Assembly (NCBI RefSeq): GCF_001420715.1
Contig: NZ_LJJC01000006.1
Coordinates: forward strand, 198,548 to 262,547
From: Heyndrickxia shackletonii
GTDB taxonomy: Bacteria > Bacillota > Bacilli > Bacillales > Bacillaceae_C
Length of the DNA: 64,000 nucleotides
Reading direction: 5' to 3'
Numbering within the stretch: the first letter of the stretch is position 1; the number at the start of each line of letters is the position of its first letter. The translations under genes were made by a program, and so were the position numbers. The notes beneath the pieces are model-generated. The model worked only from the letters and a program-made list of their open reading frames with translations, was not told the origin of the DNA and did no database searches. This document shows, one piece after another, positions 16,328-26,077 of the stretch.

Positions 16328-16366
16328 AAAAATATAAGAGTGATGAAATGGTCACCCTTATATTTT
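16328..16366 (-). terminator. Terminator of the orphan histidine kinase gene
   Basis: Stem AATATAAG.GTGA/TCAC.CTTATATT followed on the minus strand by a T run. It overlaps the stop codon. Confidence 0.75.
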
Positions 16367-17633
16367 AGAGAATTCCACAAGGAAGTTTAATGACAACATC
16401 TGTTCCTAGTCCCTCTTGGCTGCGAAACTCGAAAGAACCTTTATGGTCCTGTATAATTTTACAGCTAATCGTAAGGCCGAGCCCCATACCTTTCTCTTTT
16501 AAGGTAAAAAATGGCTCACCGATTTTCTTCAATCTTTCAGGGGGAATTCCCATTCCTTGATCAGAGACAATCACCTGAATTTTGTCCATTACCTTTTGAC
16601 ATGATATATTAATTAACCCACCACTTGGCATTGCATCCATTGCATTTTTTAAGAGATTAATAAATACTTGAATAAGGCTATTACGATCTCCTTCAATTTT
16701 GTATTGGTCATTTGCTGCCATGACAATTTGAACATCCTTTAATAAAGCTTCCGAACGCATAATATTAATAGCATACTGCAGGATCTCGTTTAAAATAATG
16801 GTGGACATTTCCCTGCTTTGCGGTTTGGACAGTGCTAGCAGTCCACCAGCAATTTGATTAATTCGGTCTATTTCAGATACCATAACTTTGGCATATTCTT
16901 GTGTTACATTTCCAGATTCATGCATTAATTGGGTAAGTCCCTTTATACTCGTTAACGGATTGCGAATCTCATGGGCAATCCCTGCGGCAAGCTCCCCGAC
17001 TACTGAGAGTTTTTCCCTCTTAATTAATATTGATTCGGTTACTTTTTGCTGAGTAATATCTCTGCCGATCGTTAATAGTCCTTTTCTTGATCCATTTTCA
17101 TAATAAAGCGGAATTTTGATAACATCAAAGCTTTTAAGCTCTCCGGAAGGCACAACAAAGGATTCTTCTAATCTTGTTAATTTTCCAGCATTCCATACTT
17201 CTTCATCCGATAGGTAGCAGGTTTTAAAGCCTTCCTTGAAAAAAGGTACTAATTCTGCCAGCTCCAAATCTGATTTTCCATAATAATCGATATTCTCTAA
17301 ATGATATAGCTTCCTACCAAACTCGTTTACTTTTCTCCATCTGGACTCCCCATCTTTAAAACAAATAAAATCAGGAGTAGCCTGCATCAAGATAGACCAC
17401 TTTTCTTCTTCCTCTTCAAGATTGCAATATTTTTTATAAAGAAAAAGGTACCGATATATCAAAAACAATACCATTCCTAGCAAAAGACATAATAAAAATA
17501 TCGTAACTTCTATAAACCAATTAGTATTTCGGTAAAAAATAGAAAAGATTATTTGACAACCTAAATCAATAAATAAAATAAACAGATATATTCCCCAAAA
17601 AGTGTTAAAGTTAATTATTCTATGATTCCCCAT
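16365..17633 (-). CDS. Orphan sensor histidine kinase with PAS domain, sporulation-kinase type
   Basis: About 422 residues. Two membrane helices (about 10-32 and 42-66) with almost no outside loop, a PAS domain (about 78-200, MQATPDFICFKDGESRWRKV), a HisKA domain with AAGIAHEIRNPLTSIKGLTQ (phospho-His), and a HATPase domain with NLLKNAMDAMPSGG, DQGMGIPP and GMGLGLT. The HEIRNPLTSIKG box is characteristic of kinases feeding the Spo0F phosphorelay, and no response regulator lies beside it. That makes an entry into sporulation control plausible, though unproved. ATG 17633 has AGGAA 8 bases upstream; the in-frame ATG at 17675 has none. Confidence 0.87.
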   Translation of the reverse strand: MGNHRIINFNTFWGIYLFILFIDLGCQIIFSIFYRNTNWFIEVTIFLLCLLLGMVLFLIYRYLFLYKKYCNLEEEEEKWSILMQATPDFICFKDGESRWRKVNEFGRKLYHLENIDYYGKSDLELAELVPFFKEGFKTCYLSDEEVWNAGKLTRLEESFVVPSGELKSFDVIKIPLYYENGSRKGLLTIGRDITQQKVTESILIKREKLSVVGELAAGIAHEIRNPLTSIKGLTQLMHESGNVTQEYAKVMVSEIDRINQIAGGLLALSKPQSREMSTIILNEILQYAINIMRSEALLKDVQIVMAANDQYKIEGDRNSLIQVFINLLKNAMDAMPSGGLINISCQKVMDKIQVIVSDQGMGIPPERLKKIGEPFFTLKEKGMGLGLTISCKIIQDHKGSFEFRSQEGLGTDVVIKLPCGIL

Positions 17634-17721
17634 AAAAAGTTCCTGTCCCTTTTTTATATACCCTATGAATTTCATTCTACCATAAAGATATAAGTAGAAA
17701 ATAAGTTTTCTATTTCGAAAA

Positions 17722-17757
17722 AAAATGACGTTCGCTATCGTCTGAACGTCATTTTTA
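17722..17757 (-). terminator. Terminator of the kbl-dehydrogenase operon
   Basis: Stem AAATGACGTTC/GAACGTCATTT, 10-base loop, T/A tracts on both sides. Confidence 0.85.
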
Positions 17758-17760
17758 TCA

Positions 17761-18708
17761 TTATTTTAATTTCGTTTTTAGTTTATCCAGCATATCTACT
17801 GTCATTTTTTCTAAATCATATTCCGCTTTGAAGCCCCATTCTTCCATTGCGGCAGTCGGATCGATGGAATTTGGCCAGCTATCTGCAATGGTTTGTCTTG
17901 CTGGATCGACATCATAGCTCATTTCAAAATGAGGAATATGCTTTTTAATTTCTGCAGCGATTTCCTCTGGAGCAAAGCTCATTGCTGTAATATTAAATGC
18001 ATTACGATGTTTTAGCTTTGCAGAATCTGCTTCCATTAAGTTAATAATAGCATTTAATGCATCCGGCATATACATCATATCCATTTTTGTTCCTTCTCCG
18101 ATGTATGATGTATATCGTCCATTTCTAATTGCTTCATAGTAGATTTCTACCGCATAGTCAGTAGTTCCGCCGCCTGGTTCTGCCACATAGGAAATCAATC
18201 CTGGAAAGCGTACTCCTCTTGTGTCTACACCAAATTTATAAAAATAGTAATCACATAATAACTCACCGGATACCTTGTTCACCCCATACATAGTTGTAGG
18301 ACGTTGAATCGTATCTTGAGGTGTTTGATCTTTTGGAGTCGTTGGACCGAAAGCACCGATGGAACTTGGAGTGAAAAATTGACATTTTAATTCTCTTGCC
18401 GTTTCTAAAGCATTAACTAGTCCACCCATATTCAAATTCCAAGCTAATAACGGATTTTTCTCGGCTGTCGCTGATAATAAGGCAGCCAGATGGACAATGG
18501 TGTCCACCTTATATTTACTTGCCAGCTCATGCATTTTACCTGCATCTGTTACATCTAGAATTTCGAACGGTCCTGCTTTTACAACATCGCTGCCGTTATC
18601 GCGGATATCTGTTGCAATAACATTATCCGCACCGTAAATACCGCGCATTTTCGTTACTAATTCAGTTCCAATTTGACCTAATGATCCGGTCACAAGTATT
18701 TTTTTCAC
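17761..18708 (-). CDS. L-threonine 3-dehydrogenase, SDR type
   Basis: A 315-residue extended short-chain dehydrogenase. Rossmann motif [12 protein letters not shown] at 5-16, catalytic Ser in PSSIGAFGP near 120, and YGVNK near 145 (Tyr/Lys pair). The [16 protein letters not shown] and [12 protein letters not shown] segments are those of SDR threonine dehydrogenases, a non-zinc enzyme unrelated to the MDR-type Tdh of B. subtilis and E. coli. It would oxidise threonine to 2-amino-3-ketobutyrate, which Kbl, encoded directly upstream (60 bp gap), cleaves to glycine and acetyl-CoA. The pairing is strong support. Confidence 0.87.
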   Translation of the reverse strand: MKKILVTGSLGQIGTELVTKMRGIYGADNVIATDIRDNGSDVVKAGPFEILDVTDAGKMHELASKYKVDTIVHLAALLSATAEKNPLLAWNLNMGGLVNALETARELKCQFFTPSSIGAFGPTTPKDQTPQDTIQRPTTMYGVNKVSGELLCDYYFYKFGVDTRGVRFPGLISYVAEPGGGTTDYAVEIYYEAIRNGRYTSYIGEGTKMDMMYMPDALNAIINLMEADSAKLKHRNAFNITAMSFAPEEIAAEIKKHIPHFEMSYDVDPARQTIADSWPNSIDPTAAMEEWGFKAEYDLEKMTVDMLDKLKTKLK

Positions 18709-18768
18709 GATGGAATCCCCCTGTACCTATAGCTCATCTAGTTGTATGATCAAATGTACGATTATTTT

Positions 18769-19959
18769 TTAAATCAAGCCCATTTCTTTGCCTACTTTTT
18801 CATATATCGAAATTGCTTTATCCAGCATTTCCTTTGTATGTGCGGCTGTTGGCATGTTTCTTACACGGCCGGTGCCTTGTGGAACGGTAGGGAAGACGAT
18901 GGATTTCGCATAAACGCCTTCTTCGTAAAGTCGTTTACTAAACTCTTGAGTTGCTTTTTCCTCCCCGATAATGCAAGGAGTGATTGGAGTTTCACTATCA
19001 CCGATATTAAAGCCAAGATCTTTCAAGCCTTTTTTCAAATAGTTTCCGTTTTCCCATAGACGGTCATTAAGCTCTGTGCTGCTCATTAATAGCTCAACCG
19101 CCTTTGTTGCAGCCACAACATCTGCTGGAGTTAAAGCAGTTGAAAATAAAAATGGACGTGAACGAACCTTTAACCAATCAATTAAGTTTTTCTTCCCTGC
19201 TACATAACCACCAACAACACCAATGGCTTTTGATAGCGTTCCAATTTGGAAATCAACCTTGTCTGCAAGTCCGAATTGCTTAACAGTCCCTGCTCCTTTA
19301 CCGGTTACACCAGAACCATGAGCGTCATCCACATACGTAATTAAATCAAATTCTTCTGCAATTTCTATGATTCCCGGCAGGTTCGCAATATCCCCATCCA
19401 TAGAAAATACACCATCTGTAATCACCATGATTTTATTGTATTGGCCGGATTCCTTTGCTTCTTTTGCCTTTTTGCGTAAATCCTCCATGTCAGAGTGGTT
19501 GAAGCGAATGATTTTAGCTTTGGAAAGACGGCATCCGTCAATAATAGATGCATGATTCAATTCGTCAGAAAGAATCGCATCATTTTTATCCATTACAGCA
19601 GAAATAGCTGCCATATTACAATTAAACCCTGATTGATACGCAATCGCAGCCTCGGTACCTTTAAACTTCGCTAAAGTTTCTTCTAACTTAATATGAAGAT
19701 CCAATGTACCATTGATCGTACGTACAGCTCCCGCGCCAACCCCATATTCTTTAATGGCGTTGATTGCAACCTCTTTTAACCGTTCGTCCGTTGCTAAGCC
19801 TAGATAGTTATTAGAAGAAAGATTAATCAGTTCTTTCCCTTTTATTTTTATAACCGGACCATTTGCACTTTCCACTACATCGATTTCATTATAAAGACCC
19901 TTGCCCCTTAAATCCTCAAGATTTTCTGTTAAAAAATGATCTAATGTATTGCTGGACAT
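18769..19959 (-). CDS. kbl: Glycine C-acetyltransferase Kbl
   Basis: A fold-type I PLP enzyme of the alpha-oxoamine synthase family, 396 residues. Visible: [12 protein letters not shown] near 49, [20 protein letters not shown], the [12 protein letters not shown] cofactor Asp, and the Schiff-base Lys in [14 protein letters not shown] near 245. It makes glycine and acetyl-CoA from 2-amino-3-ketobutyrate and CoA in threonine breakdown. BioF is the near relative, but the neighbouring threonine dehydrogenase decides for Kbl. ATG has a GGAGGG site. Confidence 0.92.
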   Translation of the reverse strand: MSSNTLDHFLTENLEDLRGKGLYNEIDVVESANGPVIKIKGKELINLSSNNYLGLATDERLKEVAINAIKEYGVGAGAVRTINGTLDLHIKLEETLAKFKGTEAAIAYQSGFNCNMAAISAVMDKNDAILSDELNHASIIDGCRLSKAKIIRFNHSDMEDLRKKAKEAKESGQYNKIMVITDGVFSMDGDIANLPGIIEIAEEFDLITYVDDAHGSGVTGKGAGTVKQFGLADKVDFQIGTLSKAIGVVGGYVAGKKNLIDWLKVRSRPFLFSTALTPADVVAATKAVELLMSSTELNDRLWENGNYLKKGLKDLGFNIGDSETPITPCIIGEEKATQEFSKRLYEEGVYAKSIVFPTVPQGTGRVRNMPTAAHTKEMLDKAISIYEKVGKEMGLI

Positions 19960-19981
19960 TCGTTATCCCTCCATTGGAAAA

Positions 19982-20022
19982 TGTAAGCGTTTTATACACA
20001 ACTGTCCATTTCAGGTGGACAT
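19982..20022 (-). promoter_or_regulatory. Possible operator of kbl
   Basis: TGTCCA (20003-20008) and TGGACA (20016-20021) form an inverted repeat 44 bp upstream of the kbl start. Next to it TGTAAGCGTTTTAT (19982-19995) matches 12 of 14 positions of the CcpA cre box but lacks its final CA. Both are candidates only. Confidence 0.3.
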
Positions 20023-20193
20023 TTACTTATCTTATAATGCTTTGTATATATACTTTATCACAAAAGTTTATTTTTGTTTATATGTGGAGGACAATATTTT
20101 TCTTCCATTGTTTATTTTTATTATTTCCTTTGTTGTATTAAAAAACAAAAAAAATTATCCTCTCATTAAAATGAAAGAATAATTTCTAATACA

Positions 20194-21261
20194 TTATTGC
20201 CATAGAATCTTAAATTTCGTACCACCTTTCATAAAAGGCAATAAAACTAAGTCCTCCGATATGATTTTCCCGATAACATTTACTTTCTCGTCAGCATGTA
20301 AACTACGTTTTGTTATTTGAATTTCCCCTTTATAACGCCCGTAGTTTACGTTATCTATTGTTATAGACCCTAATTCACGTTTAATCGTATTGAATGGCTC
20401 AAGCGATTCCGTGCCAATTAAACCATATTCACGGGATTCCATTGACCTTATACAATCTCTTGCTGAATCCCAGCGATTTGTGTGCACTGATTCTAAGGAA
20501 TGTAGAATTTTTTCATCTGATGTATTAGCATTAGCGCGTAACAACAAATATCCATCGTTGCAGTATGACTGAAACTGTTCTAGTGATTTTTCACTTAATT
20601 CAAAATCACCTACTAATATTTTATCCATATTTTCATTTTCTTTTAAATCCAAAAAGGCTGAAAATGGAGTTTGATATCTATGTTCCTCTAAAGTAGGAAG
20701 CCCCTTATAAAGCGGTCCTCTAAGCTTTCCATCTCCAGGTATAAATGCCATTGTTTTTATCCCTTCCAATTTCAGCCATTGGTTTTTTTCTCTAAATTCT
20801 AAACGATCGAGTCCGGTTTCGGGGCGAGGGTAATAATTATGCCACGCTTCAACAGAATCAATATTTAAATCCAATGATTTTAATCGTGCTAAAGATTCCT
20901 TTGTTAAGGTGCTTGCATTTAAAGCTACCTTCATTTTTTTAGATAAATCAACAATATCCTTTTCGCTAATACCATAATCAACTCGTAAACCCGTTAATCC
21001 CCAATTAAGAAGCTCATGGGCGGAATCCCAAGTGTATCCTAAATAATCCATAGATTTAGGAGAAATATCTGCAATAAGTTCCATACCCTTACTTTTCGCA
21101 ATACTCCCCAGTTCTAATAATCTCTCTTTATAAACAGAAGGGTTATCTTCCGGGATATGTAAGGAAGTAAAAATAGACTGAAATCCTCTTTCATATAGTT
21201 GAAGAATATACTCTCTTTGATTTTCAATAGGTTCGGAGAGATAAACGGAAAGCCCCAACAT
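20194..21261 (-). CDS. mupG: 6-phospho-N-acetylmuramidase MupG (DUF871)
   Basis: 355 residues. An N-terminal TIM-barrel (about 1-240) with GLSVYLSEP, FTSLHIPED, GMELIADISPKSMDYLG and LRVDYGIS, and a C-terminal barrel with IGTESLEPFN and GRYKGEIQI. MupG in Staphylococcus aureus splits MurNAc-6P-GlcNAc, made by the MurP PTS, inside the cell; before that the family was only DUF871. It is the last gene of the murR-murQ-murP-mupG set, as expected. A hairpin precedes it, so its expression may be lower than that of murP. Confidence 0.88.
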   Translation of the reverse strand: MLGLSVYLSEPIENQREYILQLYERGFQSIFTSLHIPEDNPSVYKERLLELGSIAKSKGMELIADISPKSMDYLGYTWDSAHELLNWGLTGLRVDYGISEKDIVDLSKKMKVALNASTLTKESLARLKSLDLNIDSVEAWHNYYPRPETGLDRLEFREKNQWLKLEGIKTMAFIPGDGKLRGPLYKGLPTLEEHRYQTPFSAFLDLKENENMDKILVGDFELSEKSLEQFQSYCNDGYLLLRANANTSDEKILHSLESVHTNRWDSARDCIRSMESREYGLIGTESLEPFNTIKRELGSITIDNVNYGRYKGEIQITKRSLHADEKVNVIGKIISEDLVLLPFMKGGTKFKILWQ

Positions 21262-21285
21262 TTTATACCATTCCTTTCATAGACA

Positions 21286-21312
21286 AAAAGGGAGGATTAC
21301 TCCCCCCTTTCA
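21286..21312 (-). terminator. Intercistronic hairpin between murP and mupG
   Basis: On the minus strand AAAGGG.GGAG/CCTCCCTTTTT forms a GC-rich hairpin with a short T run, between murP stop and the mupG ribosome-binding site. It could act as a partial terminator. Confidence 0.5.
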
Positions 21313-21318
21313 TTGTTT

Positions 21319-22692
21319 TTAAATCTCATCTGCCATTTCTTCTTTGAATCCAAATAGGTAAGTAAATAAGAAACCAAATGCATATGCAATCAATAATCCT
21401 ATTATATACAACAAGTATTTATTATCGACAATTAGCATCGTGAGGGAAATACCCGATACCCCAATACCACCAGCAGCTGTTTTCACCACTGCTTGGAATG
21501 CACCACCGACTGCGGCACCAAGACAAGCGGTAATGAAAGGTCGACCAAGCGGTAAAGTGACACCATATAACAACGGTTCACCGATACCAAGTATTCCTGC
21601 TGGAAGACCACCTTTAATGATGTTTTTCAATTTACGATTCTTTGTTTTAACAAAGATAGCAAGCGCTGCACCTACTTGACCTGCACCAGCCATTGCTAAT
21701 ACCGGTAAAAGTGCTGTACTTCCTGTCTTTTGAATTAATTCCATATGAATTGGCGTTAATCCCTGATGTAAACCAACCATAACAAGCGGCAGGAAGAAAC
21801 CAGATAGTATGGCTCCCGCTACAACTCCGCCAAAATCTAAGATAGCATTAATTGCACTAGTAATTCCGTCTGATATTACACCCGCTATAGGCATTACGAC
21901 AAATAATGATAAAATTGCTACAACCAGAATAGTAATAAGCGGTGTGAAAATAATATCGATTGAATTAGGCATAATCTTTCTTACTTGTTTTTCCACAAAT
22001 GTCATAAGCCATGCTGCAAAAATAACTCCGATTAATCCTCCACGGCCAACTATTAAGGCATGACCAAAAATATGAATATCTACTAATCCCGGATTGAATA
22101 GCAACATACCTGCAATAGCACCAAGAACCGGTGTACCGCCGAATTCTTTGGCTGTATTCCATCCTACTAGAACTGCTAAATAAGTAAAAATACAGCTACC
22201 GAGAAGTAAGAGAATTTGCATCCAAGTAGCAGTCGGATCTACCCCTGCATTTTTAGCAAAGTTAGCAATACCATTTACAATACCTGATGCTACTAGTCCT
22301 GGAATTAGTGGGATAAAGATGTTTCCTATTTTACGCAATAAATTTTTAACTGGAGTATTATTTTTTTTCTTAATGCTAGCCTTATTTATTTGCGCTCTTT
22401 CTTCAAGCGTCATGTCACTGGCAGCTGCTACTTCGCCAATTGCTAATCCTGTCATATTACTTAAAACATCCGATACTTTATTTACCGTTCCGGGTCCGAC
22501 AACTATTTGTAAAGTCTCGTCTTCTATTACTCCCATAACCCCGTCTATCTTTTTCAGACCCTGAATATCGGCTTTACCCTCATTTTTAAGATCCAAACGA
22601 ACACGTGTCATGCAGTAGGCGATCTTTCTTATGTTTTCCTTTCCTCCTACATGCTCTAAAATTCCTTCAGCAATTTGTTGTTCTTTCTTCAT
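21319..22692 (-). CDS. murP: PTS transporter IIBC for MurNAc / MurNAc-GlcNAc
   Basis: 457 residues. The IIB domain (1-80) has its phosphorylated Cys in IAYCMTRVRLDL near 26-27. The linker leads to a IIC domain (about 110-450) with about ten helices, GIGEPLLYGVTLPLGRPF being the glucose-superfamily IIC signature. There is no IIA domain, so it must borrow a general glucose-type IIA, as MurP does. Placement between murQ and mupG gives the substrate: MurNAc or the disaccharide MurNAc-GlcNAc released from the wall. The gene ends 16 bp after murQ in the operon. Confidence 0.9.
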   Translation of the reverse strand: MKKEQQIAEGILEHVGGKENIRKIAYCMTRVRLDLKNEGKADIQGLKKIDGVMGVIEDETLQIVVGPGTVNKVSDVLSNMTGLAIGEVAAASDMTLEERAQINKASIKKKNNTPVKNLLRKIGNIFIPLIPGLVASGIVNGIANFAKNAGVDPTATWMQILLLLGSCIFTYLAVLVGWNTAKEFGGTPVLGAIAGMLLFNPGLVDIHIFGHALIVGRGGLIGVIFAAWLMTFVEKQVRKIMPNSIDIIFTPLITILVVAILSLFVVMPIAGVISDGITSAINAILDFGGVVAGAILSGFFLPLVMVGLHQGLTPIHMELIQKTGSTALLPVLAMAGAGQVGAALAIFVKTKNRKLKNIIKGGLPAGILGIGEPLLYGVTLPLGRPFITACLGAAVGGAFQAVVKTAAGGIGVSGISLTMLIVDNKYLLYIIGLLIAYAFGFLFTYLFGFKEEMADEI

Positions 22693-22708
22693 ACTCTCTC
22701 CCCCTTGC

Positions 22709-23593
22709 TTATAAAGCTTTTCTTATAAATCCATTTGAGAGTTTTAATTTCTCTAATGCTTCCTTATAAGAACATTGAAGTAAAATCATGATAATCGCCG
22801 CTTTTACATTATGTTGTGCATCTTCAAAATACTTTTCAGCTGTATCATAATCAACATCCGCAGCCTGCATAATAATCCGCTTAGATCGCTCCACTAGCTT
22901 GTAATTGGTAGATTGGACATCCACCATTAAATTCTTATACACTTTCCCAATCCCTATCATTGACGCAGTGGAAATCATGTTTAAAATCAGCTTTTGCGCT
23001 GTTCCTGCTTTTAATCTAGTAGACCCGGTTAAAACCTCCGGACCTGTTTCCACTTCAATTTTTACATTTGCAAATTTACTAATTTCGGAGTTCTTATTAC
23101 AGCTTATACTTACTGTATTTGCCCCCACATGACCAGCGTATTTAAGAGCTCCAATAACATATGGAGTACGTCCGCTCGCAGCAATTCCAATTACAGTATC
23201 TTTCTCTGAAACATGAATACTCTTTAAATCGCTTTCTCCTAAATCTTCATTATCCTCCGCACCTTCAACCGCTTCTGTAAACGCTTTCATGCCGCCGGCA
23301 ATAAAACCTTGAACCATTTCAGATGGTGAACCGAATGTAGGTTTACATTCAACCGCATCTAAAATCCCTAGTCTGCCACTTGTACCAGCACCAATATAAA
23401 TTAATCGACCTCCTTCTTGAAAAGACTGGATTACATTTTGAACGGCTTCTTCAATACTATGAAGTTCCATAGCAACTGCTTGAGGTACTGTTACGTCTTC
23501 CCGATTCATCGCTTCCAAAATTTCATGAATCGACATGACATCAAGATCCATGGTGCTACTGTTACGCTTTTCTGTTGTCAGTTTTTCAAGCAT
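22709..23593 (-). CDS. murQ: N-acetylmuramic acid 6-phosphate etherase MurQ
   Basis: 294 residues, SIS fold. It removes the lactyl ether from MurNAc-6P to give GlcNAc-6P and D-lactate. Family marks: TEKRNSSTMDLDVMS at the start, YIGAGTSGRLGILDAVE near 58-73, GIAASGRTPYV near 140, and the catalytic region GAEDNEDLGESDL near 108-120. It starts 133 bp after murR stop with its own promoter and operators between them. Confidence 0.95.
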   Translation of the reverse strand: MLEKLTTEKRNSSTMDLDVMSIHEILEAMNREDVTVPQAVAMELHSIEEAVQNVIQSFQEGGRLIYIGAGTSGRLGILDAVECKPTFGSPSEMVQGFIAGGMKAFTEAVEGAEDNEDLGESDLKSIHVSEKDTVIGIAASGRTPYVIGALKYAGHVGANTVSISCNKNSEISKFANVKIEVETGPEVLTGSTRLKAGTAQKLILNMISTASMIGIGKVYKNLMVDVQSTNYKLVERSKRIIMQAADVDYDTAEKYFEDAQHNVKAAIIMILLQCSYKEALEKLKLSNGFIRKAL

Positions 23594-23627
23594 AAAACCA
23601 TCCTTTAAAATTTTATTTCACACTTTT

Positions 23628-23696
23628 ATTTTATAGCACCGAAATAAAATGTCAACGAAATTTTCATTTATCGTGAATCAAAATTTCATTTATCGG
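23628..23696 (-). promoter_or_regulatory. murQ promoter with MurR-type operator repeats
   Basis: On the minus strand TTGACA (23655-23650), 16 bp, TAAAAT (23633-23628). Just upstream are two exact direct repeats of TTTCATTTATCG (plus strand 23662-23673 and 23684-23695), 22 bp apart, two helical turns. RpiR-type regulators bind such AT-rich repeats; MurR, encoded upstream, is the probable ligand-responsive regulator. Confidence 0.6.
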
Positions 23697-23726
23697 AAAA
23701 TAAATGTAACTCCTTTGTATGAAGGG

Positions 23727-24575
23727 CTACCTTCTGAGACGAACAGCTTCTTCCCTCGCCATATGATAACGATTCACTAACTTCTCCCCAATACTATTAA
23801 ATACACTCAAATATAATGTATCAATGATGTTTAATTGCGTCATCCGGGAGGCGATCGTTCCTATTCGAAAATCCTGTTCAACATTTGGAGTACATAAGCG
23901 AATATCAGCTTCTTTATAAAGCGGTGACTTATCAATGTTTGTAATGGCAATTAACGTTGCACCATTTTTCTTTGCAAATTGCGCAAGCTCTATTACGTCT
24001 TTCGTTTTTCCAGACATACTAATTGCTACAAAAATATCTCCCTTTGATAAGTAAGGAATCAACGTAATTAGATAATGAAAATCATGAGTCATAATCGAAT
24101 GGAAACCAAGTCTTGTGAATTTATAATGGCCATCGAATGCAGCTGTAGCGGAACCTCCTACACCAAAAAAGATAATTTTATTTGCACCTTTGATGGATTC
24201 TACTGCTTTGTTTAATTCATTTTTATCTAAGGATGCTAATGTGGACTCAATAGCATGTTTATTTACATAGGTTACTTTATGAAACAAATCATATGGAGAG
24301 TCTTTTTTTTGTAAAATGGAGAAGTCTGTAATGTCTGTTTCGGACAAAGTTAAATCTTTCACTAGTTCTAGCTTAAAAGATTTAAAGCTTTTCATTCCAA
24401 TTGATTTACAAAATCGTACTACACTTGCCTCACTTACTCCCGTTTTTTCAGATAGATCCTTTGTTGTCATATTAGGAACTAATTTTGCATTTTCTATAAT
24501 AAATTTACCTATTTGTCTCTCTGCTTCCGTAAGTTGATTTAATTGATTCTCTATTTTCGTTAGCAATGAATTCAT
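23727..24575 (-). CDS. murR: RpiR family regulator MurR
   Basis: About 282 residues. An N-terminal RpiR helix-turn-helix (about 1-77, NMTTKDLSEKTGVSEASVVRFCKSIG) and a C-terminal SIS sugar-phosphate domain (about 115-250, IIFFGVGGSATAAFDGHYKF, VAISMSGKTKDVIELA). The expected effector is MurNAc-6P. The in-frame ATG at 24620 lies in a family A repeat; ATG 24575 with GGGGG 9 bases upstream is preferred. It is the first gene of the cluster. Confidence 0.85.
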   Translation of the reverse strand: MNSLLTKIENQLNQLTEAERQIGKFIIENAKLVPNMTTKDLSEKTGVSEASVVRFCKSIGMKSFKSFKLELVKDLTLSETDITDFSILQKKDSPYDLFHKVTYVNKHAIESTLASLDKNELNKAVESIKGANKIIFFGVGGSATAAFDGHYKFTRLGFHSIMTHDFHYLITLIPYLSKGDIFVAISMSGKTKDVIELAQFAKKNGATLIAITNIDKSPLYKEADIRLCTPNVEQDFRIGTIASRMTQLNIIDTLYLSVFNSIGEKLVNRYHMAREEAVRLRR

Positions 24576-24606
24576 TGGTGCAACCCCCGTAATAAAACAT
24601 TTTTCA

Positions 24607-24815
24607 TAAGAAAAGCGCAAGCGCCTTGCTCATCGGCGTACGGATTTCGTAGTCTTCGACTGAGATAAAGGAAACACAGTGAGGTAGTTCACGAACTGAT
24701 GTTGACTTATCGTAGGGAGGAGACGGAGAAATCCGCTAGCCGATAGGCGCTGGAGCTAGACAAGATTAAACTTCTTAAATTATTTAGATGTTGAAAAATT
24801 TTATACTTTCTTATC
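24607..24815 (+). repeat. Dispersed repeat family A, copy 4 (most complete)
   Basis: Begins TAAGAAAAGCGCAAGCGCC. AGCGCC near 24619 and GGCGCT near 24747 pair as the base of a long imperfect hairpin (CTCATCGGCG with CCGATAGGCG inside). It includes GAGATAAAGGAAACACAGTG, a GGAGACGGAGAAATCCGC block, a GGAGCTAGACAAG end, then the AT-rich tail. The plus-strand orientation is as in the other copies. It lies between murR and patB. Confidence 0.8.
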
Positions 24816-24819
24816 CTTA

Positions 24820-24875
24820 AAAAATACCCACTAAAGTAGATCAAATGGTTCTTCCGATTTGATTACTCTAGTGGG
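24820..24875 (-). terminator. Terminator of patB
   Basis: Long stem CCCACTA.AGTA.ATCAAAT paired with ATTTGAT.ACT.TAGTGGG, followed on the minus strand by TATTTTTTA. Confidence 0.88.
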
Positions 24876-24898
24876 ATTATATCATTTACTCTACGTTA

Positions 24899-26077
24899 TT
24901 ATCGATAACTTTGTTCTTTTATCTGCATCTCCCGAACCGCTTCTCGAATCCTCTCGACCGCAAGCTTCAGACGGTCCCTCGGACAGGCAATGTTCATGCG
25001 GAGAAAGGATTCTCCGCTTTTTCCGAATTTGTAGCCCTCATCAAATTTAACTTTAGCTTCTTTTAAAAAGTATTGGAATAATTGTTCACCTTTAAGTCCT
25101 AATTTCGAGCAGTCCATCCATATGAGATGGGTAGCTTCTGGATGAATAAGCGATATTTCCGGGATATTGGTCTTGAAATACTCTTCGACAAACGTTAAAT
25201 TCCCTTCTAAATATCTTAATAGGTCTTCCAGCCAATATTCACAGGATGTGTATGCTGCGACAGTTGCTTCTACTCCAAACACATTCGGCCTCATCATTCC
25301 AAATTGAAAAAGTTTCTTTTGATATTGTTCCCTTAATTTGTCGTTAGGGATCATGATGATAGATGTTTGTAATCCAGCGATATTAAAGGTTTTACTAGGA
25401 GCTGCACATAGAATGCTCCGGTTTTGAATATCAGGATTCACGCTAAATAAGGGCAAATGGCGGTTTCCTTTATAGACAAGATCTCCGTGCATTTCATCCG
25501 AGATAATCCAGACATCATGTTTTAAACAGATTTCTGCTATCTTTTTTAATTCTTCTTCGGTCCATACTCGTCCTACCGGATTATGCGGACTGCATAAAAT
25601 CATTGCCTTTGCCAATGGATCACTAGCTTTTTCTTCGAGATCAGCAAAATCAATTTCATAGTGCCCATCTACAAACAGAAGTGAATTTGTAACGATTTCA
25701 CATTGATGGTTTTCAATACTGCTATAAAAAGGATAGTATACCGGCTCCTGGACGATTACTTTATCTCCAGGCTTCGTTAATACTTGAAGAAGCAGATTCA
25801 TTCCGGGTATAATTCCCGGGCTGAAACAAATCCAGTCCCTTTCAATTTGCAATTGAAATCGCTTTTTCCACCACTTTATGATAGATGTATAATAATTTTC
25901 ACAAAAAGTTGTATATCCGTAAATTCCGTGTTTTGCCTTCTTTTCCATGGCTTCAATAATTTCCGGGGCCACTTGAAAATCCATATCTGCAATACACATT
26001 GGAATTACTTCATCATCTGCCATTGACCATTTTACTGAATGGGTGTTCGTTCTCTCGATGCAATCATTCCAATTCAC
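24899..26077 (-). CDS. patB: Cystathionine beta-lyase PatB/MalY type
   Basis: A 392-residue PLP enzyme. It starts with the MalY/PatB pattern NTHSVKWSMADDEVIPMCIADMDF, has YGYT (residues about 55-58), the Asn/Asp cofactor contacts SPHNPVGRVW and ISDEMHGDL, and the PLP Lys in APSKTFNIAGLQTS near 233. B. subtilis PatB is a C-S lyase that splits cystathionine and other thioethers and can act as an aminotransferase. Single gene with a good terminator; no regulator beside it. Confidence 0.88.
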   Translation of the reverse strand: MNWNDCIERTNTHSVKWSMADDEVIPMCIADMDFQVAPEIIEAMEKKAKHGIYGYTTFCENYYTSIIKWWKKRFQLQIERDWICFSPGIIPGMNLLLQVLTKPGDKVIVQEPVYYPFYSSIENHQCEIVTNSLLFVDGHYEIDFADLEEKASDPLAKAMILCSPHNPVGRVWTEEELKKIAEICLKHDVWIISDEMHGDLVYKGNRHLPLFSVNPDIQNRSILCAAPSKTFNIAGLQTSIIMIPNDKLREQYQKKLFQFGMMRPNVFGVEATVAAYTSCEYWLEDLLRYLEGNLTFVEEYFKTNIPEISLIHPEATHLIWMDCSKLGLKGEQLFQYFLKEAKVKFDEGYKFGKSGESFLRMNIACPRDRLKLAVERIREAVREMQIKEQSYR

